In this document: one piece after another, positions 1 to 5,265 of the stretch
How positions within the stretch are numbered: the stretch's first letter is position 1
How the letters are laid out: each line of letters begins with the position of its first letter
From: Candidatus Omnitrophota bacterium
GTDB lineage: Bacteria > Ratteibacteria > UBA8468 > B48-G9 > JAFGKM01
Length of the DNA stretch: 5,376 nucleotides
Assembly (NCBI GenBank): GCA_023819365.1
Contig: JAMWBP010000060.1
Coordinates: 1 to 5,376, forward strand
Reading direction: 5' to 3'
Made by a program: the position numbers and the translations under genes
The notes under the pieces: model-generated
Database searches by the model: none
What the model was told of the DNA's origin: nothing
What the model saw: the letters and a program-made list of their open reading frames with translations, nothing else

Positions 1-2
1 TT

Positions 3-128
3 CAAGTGGGCCAGCCGGTGGCGACGACGGCGACCAGCCACGCGCGCTTGCAGGTGAGCGAGGAGAACTTCGCGCGACGCGTGGACCTGACCACGAACGC
101 CGGCGACCGGACGCTAACCTTACCATAG
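3..128 (+). CDS. C-terminal fragment of an unidentified GC-rich gene, probably foreign to this contig
   Basis: The third forward frame is open from the window edge to a TAG at 126-128. Codon use supports real coding: 35 of the first 37 codons end in G or C, as expected for a high-GC genome. The visible peptide begins QVGQPVATTATSHARLQ and continues to about residue 37 (NAGDRT). The last codons before the TAG (CTA ACC TTA CCA) switch to AT-rich usage, so the true end of this gene is probably missing and the TAG may belong to the joined sequence. I do not recognise the product. Nothing else in the window has this composition, so a chimeric contig end is more likely than a native gene. Confidence 0.45.
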   Translation, partial: QVGQPVATTATSHARLQVSEENFARRVDLTTNAGDRTLTLP

Positions 129-858
129 CAAAAGTAAAAAAAAATTCCAGATAAGTGGAGAGTTATCCCTTAAAACAAAAAATCTTACCTTGCTTAATTA
201 TGAATTCCAGAATTTTTACATAGACCTTAAAGAAAACAACTTTGGAGCAGATAGAATTTCTTTTTATAAACTTTCTGCTGATAACGTAAAAGGGAAATTC
301 AATGATATTACACAGGGATATATTTCATTCTCCTTCTATGGCGGAAATGGTTCTATTACATACATTATAGAAGAGATGTGTGCTAAACCTCCTGTATCAT
401 TCAAACTGGGAATAAAAAACATTAATATTTCAAGATTGGTCCATGCATTAAACGAAGATATTTATGTCTCAGGGGTCATTGATGCAGAAGGAAAAGGTTC
501 TATCAACAAACCAGAACCTGACCTTGATATTACATTTAAGTCAAGAAAAAAGAAGGGGGTAAAACAGGTAATGAACTTCGGTGCAATTAAGGTTATAGCA
601 TCACTTTCTGGTGGAAGTGCAATAAAAAGTTTCGGAACTTCTGACTTTCCTTATGGGATGATAGCAGGCAGAGCAGTTATAGACAACGGCTATCTTACCA
701 TTGAAGGACTGGCAGGGAGAAAAGGACATCAGGAACTCCTTATAAAAAAGGGGATGTTTAAAGGGATAAACCTTTTTATTGACAGAAGATTTAATACTAT
801 AGAAATACAGGACTTAAGAGACAGGATTATCCATGCAATAGAAACAATAAAAAAGTAG
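118..858 (+). CDS. AsmA-like envelope protein, C-terminal part (5' end missing)
   Basis: This open frame follows an in-frame TAA at 115-117 and ends at TAG 856-858. The part after about base 130 reads as alternating polar and hydrophobic beta strands (FQISGELSLKTKNLTL and onwards). It then shows features typical of AsmA/YdbH/TamB-type proteins: strands like VSFKLGIKNINISRLVHAL, a VSGVIDAEGKGSI segment, and a C-terminal block with MNFGAIKVIASL and AGRAVIDNGYLTIEGLAG. Family members are much longer, inner-membrane anchored and span the periplasm, where they take part in lipid transport or outer-membrane assembly. A TTG at 190 could be read as a start, but it has no ribosome binding site and sits inside a continuous beta-strand pattern, so I treat the gene as truncated at the GC-rich junction. 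About 240 residues remain. The family call rests on pattern and is moderate. Confidence 0.6.
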   Translation, partial: PYHSKSKKKFQISGELSLKTKNLTLLNYEFQNFYIDLKENNFGADRISFYKLSADNVKGKFNDITQGYISFSFYGGNGSITYIIEEMCAKPPVSFKLGIKNINISRLVHALNEDIYVSGVIDAEGKGSINKPEPDLDITFKSRKKKGVKQVMNFGAIKVIASLSGGSAIKSFGTSDFPYGMIAGRAVIDNGYLTIEGLAGRKGHQELLIKKGMFKGINLFIDRRFNTIEIQDLRDRIIHAIETIKK

Positions 859-928
859 CCCCAACGGGATTCGAACCCGTGTCTGATGGCTGAGAACCAC
901 CTGTCCTGGGCCTCTAGACGATGGGGCC
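856..928 (-). tRNA. tRNA-Glu (anticodon CTC)
   Basis: Read on the minus strand, the 73 bases fold as a complete cloverleaf. The acceptor stem GGCCCCA pairs with TGGGGCT, with a G1-U72 wobble at the end, and the discriminator is A73. The D arm from GTCT to GGAC is the same as that of E. coli tRNA-Glu. The anticodon stem GGTGG/CCATC encloses loop TTCTCAG, giving anticodon CTC (plus-strand GAG at 892-894). The variable loop has four bases, and the T arm has the usual TTCGAATC loop on a five-pair stem. CCA is not encoded. Transcription would continue into a run of six T on the minus strand (849-854), which could help termination. The last three tRNA positions lie on the stop codon of the convergent AsmA-like gene. 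It decodes GAG; a TTC isoacceptor is expected elsewhere in the genome. Confidence 0.95.
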
Positions 929-939
929 ACAGAATATGT

Positions 940-945
940 TATAAT
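940..945 (+). promoter_or_regulatory. candidate -10 box for the PHP gene
   Basis: A perfect TATAAT lies on the plus strand 17 bases before the ATG at 963, which would give a 5' leader of only about 11 bases. No good -35 box stands at the right distance; TAGACG at 915-920 matches four of six but with a 19-base spacer, inside the tRNA gene. The box overlaps the tRNA -10 element on the other strand, so the two promoters could not easily be occupied together. Such A/T hexamers also occur by chance in this AT-rich DNA. Confidence 0.4.
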
Positions 946-969
946 ACTGAAAAAGTGCCACTATGTCAA
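941..969 (-). promoter_or_regulatory. sigma-70-type promoter of tRNA-Glu
   Basis: On the minus strand there is a perfect -35 box TTGACA (964-969), a 17-base spacer, and a -10 box TATTAT (941-946, five of six matches to TATAAT). The predicted start near 934 lies about six bases before the tRNA 5' end, as is common for tRNA genes. The -35 box is the reverse complement of the TGTCAA that overlaps the ATG of the plus-strand PHP gene at 963, so promoter and coding sequence share bases. Confidence 0.8.
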
Positions 970-2003
970 GATATGCAGAAATAAAAGGATGTATCCACAT
1001 CCACTTCCCGTTAATAAAACTGGAGAACAAAATAGAAAGATTAGGGATGGAAGGAGAAAAGGCAGGGGTTCACTTTATTATTATCAACAGCCACACACCA
1101 GAAAAAAACCTTCAAAAGTATGAAAGGACTTTTGAAAAAGAAGGATACTACGGAAAGACGCTTATTATAAATGCTGAAGAGACAGATGACAAAAGAAGAC
1201 AGAACCACCTGCTTGTTATAGGAGGGAAAAACTGGTATGGTAATAAGGATAATGTTGAAGATGTCCTTGCCGCAATAGATAAAAATACCACTGTATCTTT
1301 TGTGGCACATCCTGATGGCTCCCACAAACTATTTCTTATAAAGAAACAACATCTGTGGACAGAAAAGGACATAGATGGTTTCACAGGGATAGAGATATGG
1401 TCTATGCTTTTTGACTGGGCAGAAAATACACGGGTATATAATCTACCTATAAGATATTTTGGTTTTCCTTACAATCTACGAGGGCCCAAAAAAAATGTCC
1501 TTGCTATGTGGGATACACTATCACTTAAAAGGAAGGTCATAGGTATTGCAGGACTGGATATACACTCACTTCCCTTTATTTTTTATCTCCTTGATATAAA
1601 TAAAAGTTTTAGATATTACAGGATATTTAAGGGACTTAGAAACCACCTTTTACTTAAAGAACCGCTCATAGGTAATCCTGAAAAAGACAAAGCAAATATC
1701 ATTAACACACTTAAAAATGGCTCTTTATTTTTTTCCAATGACCTGATTGCAGACAGTTCCGGATTTTTCTTCGGAACAGAAGATGGAGAAGAGACAATGG
1801 GAGATATAGTCCCTATTGGTATTCCCTTGGTTGTTAGAAATCCATTGAAGGCAAATACCCGGATTATCTACAACGGTATCCCTATTATAGAAGAACTGGT
1901 AGAAACAAAAAAATTCATACCAGAAAAGGAAGGTATCTACAGGATAGAGGTAGAATATAAAGGAAAAAACTGGATATTTTCCAATCATATACGGGTAGAA
2001 TAA
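963..2003 (+). CDS. PHP-domain metallohydrolase, CehA/McbA-like
   Basis: The 346-residue protein has the PHP metal-site motifs in order: HIH at residues 12-14, an SH at 43-44 (usually DH), Glu72 in NAEETDD, His82, AHP at 115-117 with His116, and GLDIH with Asp199 and His201. PHP domains bind two or three metal ions and hydrolyse phosphate or other esters. A C-terminal part of about 65 residues ends in GIYRIEVEY...NWIFSNHIRVE, like the beta-sandwich tail of CehA/McbA-type hydrolases. The substrate cannot be read from the sequence. There is no signal peptide, so it is probably cytoplasmic. ATG 963 is the only possible start because a TGA lies in frame at 948-950 and the HIH motif is only 11 residues in. 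No Shine-Dalgarno sequence precedes it, and the leader may be very short. The replacement of the usual Asp before His44 by Ser is a mild departure. Confidence 0.85.
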   Translation: MSRYAEIKGCIHIHFPLIKLENKIERLGMEGEKAGVHFIIINSHTPEKNLQKYERTFEKEGYYGKTLIINAEETDDKRRQNHLLVIGGKNWYGNKDNVEDVLAAIDKNTTVSFVAHPDGSHKLFLIKKQHLWTEKDIDGFTGIEIWSMLFDWAENTRVYNLPIRYFGFPYNLRGPKKNVLAMWDTLSLKRKVIGIAGLDIHSLPFIFYLLDINKSFRYYRIFKGLRNHLLLKEPLIGNPEKDKANIINTLKNGSLFFSNDLIADSSGFFFGTEDGEETMGDIVPIGIPLVVRNPLKANTRIIYNGIPIIEELVETKKFIPEKEGIYRIEVEYKGKNWIFSNHIRVE

Positions 2004-2011
2004 AATCTTAC

Positions 2012-2060
2012 CCCCTCACCTTTTTCCTCTCCCCACCGGGGAGAGGGTTAGGGTGAGGGG
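2012..2060. repeat. GC-rich nested palindrome (REP-like element)
   Basis: Two nested inverted repeats share a centre. The outer arms are CCCCTCACC (2012-2020) and GGTGAGGGG (2052-2060). The inner arms are CCTCTCCCC (2026-2034) and GGGGAGAGG (2038-2046), around a three-base ACC loop. The five bases between the arms, TTTTT on the left and GTTAG on the right, do not pair properly, so the left arm seems to have diverged from a once longer symmetric repeat. The composition differs sharply from the AT-rich surroundings. From memory, sequences of the form CCCTAACCCTCTCCCC recur as intergenic repeats in many bacteria, so this may be a dispersed element. No T run follows either side, so it is not a typical intrinsic terminator, though the hairpin could protect the PHP mRNA 3' end. 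Confidence 0.75.
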
Positions 2061-2079
2061 TGGGGAGATTACAATGGAT

Positions 2080-2108
2080 TTCACCTTTAGAAAAAAGTGT
2101 GTTAAAAT
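2080..2108 (+). promoter_or_regulatory. candidate promoter for the YHS-exonuclease-GH127 unit
   Basis: TTCACC (2080-2085, four of six matches to TTGACA), a 17-base spacer and TAAAAT (2103-2108, five of six) give a plausible sigma-70 promoter. The start would fall near 2115, just upstream of the YHS ribosome binding site. The palindrome upstream and the tight packing downstream make this a sensible place for a promoter, but the -35 match is weak. Confidence 0.35.
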
Positions 2109-2118
2109 TTCTGATAGC

Positions 2119-2125
2119 AAAGGAG
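2119..2125 (+). promoter_or_regulatory. ribosome binding site that fixes the YHS start
   Basis: AAAGGAG lies six bases before ATG 2132. It supports that start rather than the GTG at 2060, which is in frame but begins inside the palindrome and has no ribosome binding site. Confidence 0.8.
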
Positions 2126-2131
2126 AAAGGT

Positions 2132-2293
2132 ATGCCTGTAAAAAAATATAAGGATGTTGTGTGCAGGATGTGGTTAAAGAAGGAAACAAAGAATAAAGCA
2201 GAGAAAGACGGAAAGATATACTACTTTTGCAGTCCGGGTTGTAAGGAAAAGTTTGAGAAGGACCCTGAAAAATATCTTAAACTTGTGGGATAA
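2132..2293 (+). CDS. small YHS-domain metal-binding protein
   Basis: The 53-residue product is almost entirely one YHS domain. It starts with DVVCRM (residues 8-13), follows with GKIYYFCSPGC (27-37), and ends with FEKDPEKYL (41-49). The family pattern is roughly DPVCGM, then YFCS..C, then F..P..Y. Cys11, Cys33 and Cys37 are the likely metal ligands; YHS domains accompany copper ATPases, mercury and other heavy-metal proteins, and many stand alone with unknown roles. This copy has Val and Arg where most have Pro and Gly (DPVCGM to DVVCRM). The start is set by a strong ribosome binding site. Its TAA shares a base with the ATG of the exonuclease (TAATG), which suggests translational coupling. 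It is probably cytoplasmic, and its metal and partner are unknown. Confidence 0.85.
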   Translation: MPVKKYKDVVCRMWLKKETKNKAEKDGKIYYFCSPGCKEKFEKDPEKYLKLVG

Positions 2294-2817
2294 TGAAAGA
2301 TATACCAGAACTTGTTGTATTAGATGTTGAAACCACAGGACTTGACCCTGAAAAGGATAGAATAGTAGAAATTGCGCTGATAAGCATAAAGAACGGAGAG
2401 ATTGAAGATAAATTTGTTACACTGGTAAATCCTGAAGTAGAAATTCCTCTGGATGTTTCCTCCATACATGGGATAACACCTGTAGATACAAAAGACGCAC
2501 CCTTTTTCAGAGATATTGCAGGTAAGGTCCTGAACATCATCAATAAAAAAACACTTCTTGTTCATAATGCGGACTTTGATATACCATTCCTGAAAAAAGA
2601 ATTAAGATTATGCGGACTGGAACTTTCTGGTATAAAAATTATTGATACATTAGCAATAGCAAGGAACCATTTTTGCTTTCCCAGTAATTCATTATCCAAC
2701 ATAGCGGCATATTATAAGATAGACACATCTGGTTCACACAGGGCAGAAGCAGATGCTATGATGACATATAAGATTTACTGTAAACTACTGGAAGAACTCA
2801 CGAAAAGGAGAGGATAG
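2293..2817 (+). CDS. DEDDh-family 3'-5' exonuclease (DnaQ-like)
   Basis: The 174-residue protein is a single RNase T/DnaQ-type exonuclease domain with all catalytic residues visible. Exo I is LDVETTG with Asp11 and Glu13, Exo II is HNADFD with Asp96, and Exo III is HRAEAD with His149 and Asp154. These residues hold two metal ions that remove nucleotides from 3' ends. IHGIT at 58-62 is also typical of the family. It has the length of a stand-alone domain, with no polymerase, helicase or UvrC-type GIY-YIG part, so it could be a DNA polymerase III epsilon-type proofreader or a separate DNA or RNA trimming exonuclease; the sequence does not decide. The ATG overlaps the YHS stop by one base and only weak purines precede it, so translation may depend on ribosomes finishing the YHS gene. 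Confidence 0.9.
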   Translation: MKDIPELVVLDVETTGLDPEKDRIVEIALISIKNGEIEDKFVTLVNPEVEIPLDVSSIHGITPVDTKDAPFFRDIAGKVLNIINKKTLLVHNADFDIPFLKKELRLCGLELSGIKIIDTLAIARNHFCFPSNSLSNIAAYYKIDTSGSHRAEADAMMTYKIYCKLLEELTKRRG

Positions 2818-2823
2818 GATAAT

Positions 2824-4665
2824 ATGTGGGAAACAGGGGTTATAAAACCGAAAGAGAATTCAAAGGCAAAGATATTTCCTGCAACAGGGAATATAAAAAT
2901 TTCTGGTTTCTTAGGTAAATACATTGAGACAAACAGAAAGGAAAGCATCTCATCTCTTTATGATCTCTTTCTGAAATATGGAGAGATTGATAACCTTAGA
3001 ATTGTTGCTGGTGAGAAAAAGGGAGAGGTTGTAAGACGACTTGCCACTGATTCAAACCTTTATAAGTGGATGGAGGCAGTAAGTTATGATATAAATAACC
3101 AGATGGATACGGAAAGAGAGAAACTGCTTGATAGTTTAATCTCTCTGATAGGCAAAGCACAGGAAAATTCTGGCTATATCAATACATTCTATACAGGGAC
3201 ATATAAAAAAGAACGCTTCAGAAATCTTGCAACCTCTCATGAACTCTACTGCGGTGGCCATCTCATCCAGGCAGCGATTGCCTATCATCGTGCGACAGGT
3301 AAGGATAACTTTTTAAAAATTGCAGTGAAGTGGGCTGACTATATATGTAAAAGATTTGGGAAAGGCAAGATTGAGGAAAACGATGGTCATCCTGAGGTTG
3401 AGATGGCACTTGTAGAGTTATACAGAGAAACAGGAAAAGAAAAATATCTTGAACTTACAAACTATTTTATGTCTCTCCCTTATAAACATCTTGGAAATTA
3501 CCCGTTTCTAAAGTTTCCTGAGGTATTAGGACATGCAGTTCGTATGATGTATCTTTGTGCGGGGGCAACCGATTACTATATTGAAACAGGTGATGAAAGA
3601 TACTATAAAAAACTGCTTTTCCTCTGGCAGGACACCGTGGAAAAGAAGATTTATATTACAGGTGGTATAGGTTCAAGATATTCCGGAGAAGCAATCGGAC
3701 TTCCTTATGAACTGCCTAATCTAAGGGCATATGCTGAAAGTTGTGCTAACCTTGCCTTTATGATGTGGGCTTACAGGATGTTTCTGGTAGAAGGAAGTCC
3801 TGAATTTATGGATGTTTTTGAGACCATACTTTATAATGGATTTCTATCAGGTGTATCACTCAACGGGAAGAAGTATTTTTATGTTAATCCTCTTGCCTCA
3901 AAAGGTGAGCATAAAAGGAGTCCGTGGTATGACTGTTGCTGCTGTCCGCCAAATATCCAGGGGATGTTTACATCACTTCCTTCTTGTTTTTATGGAATAA
4001 CAAGAGAGGGTATCTGGATTAATCTTTATGGAGCGTCAGAGAGTCATATAAAACTATTCTCAGGAAATCAAGTGAAGATTACTCAGGAGACAGAGTATCC
4101 ACTTGAAGGAAGAATTACAATTGACATAGTACCTGAAAAGGAAGAAAAATTCTCATTATTTTTAAGGATACCTGGATGGGCAGACAGGTATTCAATAAAA
4201 CTCAACGGAAAAATTATCTCCTGTAAAGACAGGGGCTATATAAAGATACAAAGGATATGGAAACCAACAAAAGTTAGAATTGAGTTATGCTTTGAAGTTA
4301 AACCAGTACTCTACAGGCCACATCCTGAGATAGAAAGCACAAAAAACTGTGTAGCAATCAAGAGAGGACCTGTGGTTTATTGCCTTGAACAAATAGACAA
4401 CCAGGGAATAAACCTTTTCAACTGCATATTGACAGATGACACACTTATAGAAAAGAAGGAGGATAATTTTTTAGGTGGTGTATATACTATATCAGGTGAA
4501 GTACTAACTTCAGACCAAAAACTACCTTTATATGAAAAAATGTCCCGCTATCCTGAAATAAAATACAAAAAGAGAAAATTTAAGGCGGTCCCTTATTATG
4601 CCTGGGCAAACAGAGAAAATAAAGGCATGGTCATTTATTTACAATATGGGACCGATTTTACTTGA
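2824..4665 (+). CDS. GH127 family glycoside hydrolase (beta-L-arabinofuranosidase-like, DUF1680)
   Basis: The 613-residue protein matches GH127, whose founding member is Bifidobacterium HypBA1 (about 658 residues), a retaining beta-L-arabinofuranosidase using a zinc-bound cysteine as nucleophile. The (alpha/alpha)6-barrel motifs are present: DNLRIVAG, LYKWMEA (80-85), SHELYCGGH (138-146), a GHP at 188-190, GHAVR (236-240), YITGGIGS (277-284). The zinc site is Glu305 and Cys307 in AESC plus Cys373 and Cys374 in CCCCPPN (371-377). By position Cys373 is the nucleophile, and Glu289 matches the proposed acid/base Glu322 of HypBA1, 16 residues before the zinc Glu in both. A beta-rich C-terminal part follows from about 395. 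No signal peptide is seen, so it probably acts on imported oligosaccharides. The substrate may not be arabinofuranoside, since the family is broad. AGGAGAGG at 2806-2813 is the likely ribosome binding site. The gene begins six bases after the exonuclease. Confidence 0.92.
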   Translation: MWETGVIKPKENSKAKIFPATGNIKISGFLGKYIETNRKESISSLYDLFLKYGEIDNLRIVAGEKKGEVVRRLATDSNLYKWMEAVSYDINNQMDTEREKLLDSLISLIGKAQENSGYINTFYTGTYKKERFRNLATSHELYCGGHLIQAAIAYHRATGKDNFLKIAVKWADYICKRFGKGKIEENDGHPEVEMALVELYRETGKEKYLELTNYFMSLPYKHLGNYPFLKFPEVLGHAVRMMYLCAGATDYYIETGDERYYKKLLFLWQDTVEKKIYITGGIGSRYSGEAIGLPYELPNLRAYAESCANLAFMMWAYRMFLVEGSPEFMDVFETILYNGFLSGVSLNGKKYFYVNPLASKGEHKRSPWYDCCCCPPNIQGMFTSLPSCFYGITREGIWINLYGASESHIKLFSGNQVKITQETEYPLEGRITIDIVPEKEEKFSLFLRIPGWADRYSIKLNGKIISCKDRGYIKIQRIWKPTKVRIELCFEVKPVLYRPHPEIESTKNCVAIKRGPVVYCLEQIDNQGINLFNCILTDDTLIEKKEDNFLGGVYTISGEVLTSDQKLPLYEKMSRYPEIKYKKRKFKAVPYYAWANRENKGMVIYLQYGTDFT

Positions 4666-4833
4666 CAAAGATTTGAAGATATGAAAAAATAGTTGGATAA
4701 GCAGGATAAAGATGAGACGGATTTATTATACAGCAGGAGCAGTAAGAGCAGAATTTTGTGAACCTACCACTATAAATTTCTGTTCTGATGGACAACTCTC
4801 TTAATCTGTTAAAATATCTTGTCTCATTTATTA

Positions 4834-4899
4834 CCCCCTGCCTCCAGTAATCTTTTGATTTATAAAGATACGGGAGCAACAGAGGTTGAAGAAAGGAGG
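4834..4899 (+). promoter_or_regulatory. 5' leader of the cold-shock gene with possible ribosome-site masking
   Basis: The 241 bases between the GH127 stop and the cold-shock ATG hold no convincing gene. Near its end the leader has a pyrimidine block with CCTCC at 4841-4845 that is complementary to the GGAGG core (4895-4899) of the ribosome binding site AAAGGAGG (4892-4899), 49 bases downstream. The pairing is only five bases and a GAGG at 4882-4885 competes for it. Long structured leaders are known for cspA-type mRNAs, so a temperature-sensitive fold is possible. No clear promoter was found; TGGACA (4789-4794) followed after 15 bases by TAAAAT (4810-4815) is the best candidate but the spacing is short. 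Confidence 0.3.
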
Positions 4900-4906
4900 G
4901 AATAGG

Positions 4907-5116
4907 ATGGCGAAGGAAAGAGGTAAAGTGAAGTGGTTCAATAACGCCAAGGGATATGGTTTTATTGAACGAGAAGGCGGCAAAGAAGACGTCTTTGTCC
5001 ACTACTCTGCGATTGTAGGAGAGGGGTACCGAACTCTTCAAGAAGGTGATACTGTTGAGTTTGAAGTTGTATCCAGTGAAAAAGGACTTCAGGCCTCAAA
5101 AGTAACAAAGGTGTAA
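4907..5116 (+). CDS. CspA-family cold-shock protein
   Basis: The 69-residue protein is a full-length single cold-shock domain, the usual size for this family. RNP1 is KGYGFI (residues 15-20) and RNP2 is VFVHYS (29-34), with the conserved GKVKWFN opening at 6-12 and a DTVEFEV strand near the end. It is a five-stranded beta barrel that binds single-stranded RNA and DNA and acts as an RNA chaperone in the cytoplasm. ATG 4907 is chosen because AAAGGAGG stands seven bases before it; an in-frame TTG at 4886 would place that site inside the coding sequence. It stands alone in a 241-base upstream gap and a 149-base downstream gap, so it is probably transcribed on its own. Whether it is induced by cold or constitutive cannot be told. 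Confidence 0.95.
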   Translation: MAKERGKVKWFNNAKGYGFIEREGGKEDVFVHYSAIVGEGYRTLQEGDTVEFEVVSSEKGLQASKVTKV

Positions 5117-5189
5117 AACCCATACCAATTCTTTTGTATAGGTCCCGAGAGAGATACCATTCCTATGTAGATTGAGGTTGGTAAAGGAA

Positions 5190-5229
5190 CGGAGAAGGGG
5201 GAGGACTACGTTCCTCCCCTTAATCTCCG
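5190..5229. terminator. long imperfect hairpin after the cold-shock gene, possible terminator
   Basis: CGGAGA (5190-5195) pairs with TCTCCG (5224-5229). Inside it, the ten bases 5196-5205 pair with 5212-5221, with one G-T wobble. A two-base AA bulge (5222-5223) and a six-base loop complete a 16-pair stem. It lies 74 bases after the cold-shock stop. No clear T run follows, only AAATCTTTG, so an intrinsic terminator is uncertain; it could also block 3' exonucleases. The structure itself is plain to see, the role is inferred. Confidence 0.5.
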
Positions 5230-5265
5230 CAGAGTAAATCTTTGTGGGTAGATGAAAGGGGATAG

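Noticed and set aside
2060..2131. N-terminal extension of the YHS protein from GTG 2060
   Set aside because: The start would lie in the last base of the palindrome with no ribosome site, while ATG 2132 has a strong site and gives a complete domain.
3812..4000. 62-codon plus-strand frame inside the GH127 gene
   Set aside because: It overlaps the catalytic region of a certain gene in another frame and has no features of its own.
4712..4804. Possible 30-codon plus-strand gene in the gap before the cold-shock gene
   Set aside because: ATG 4712 has an AGGA five bases upstream, but the peptide (MRRIYYTAGAVRAEF and onward) shows no recognised motif, and frames of this length are expected by chance.
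4886..4906. TTG start at 4886 for the cold-shock protein
   Set aside because: It would put the strong AAAGGAGG site inside the gene; ATG 4907 gives the standard family N-terminus.
4658..5041. Minus-strand frame of 127 codons across the cold-shock gene and its leader
   Set aside because: It lies opposite a certain cold-shock gene, has no recognisable domain and reads as low-complexity Phe/Ser/Tyr-rich shadow sequence.
5117..5142. Small hairpin ACCCATAC/GTATAGGT just after the cold-shock stop as a terminator
   Set aside because: The stem has a mismatch, a ten-base loop and is followed by CCCGAGAG rather than a T run.
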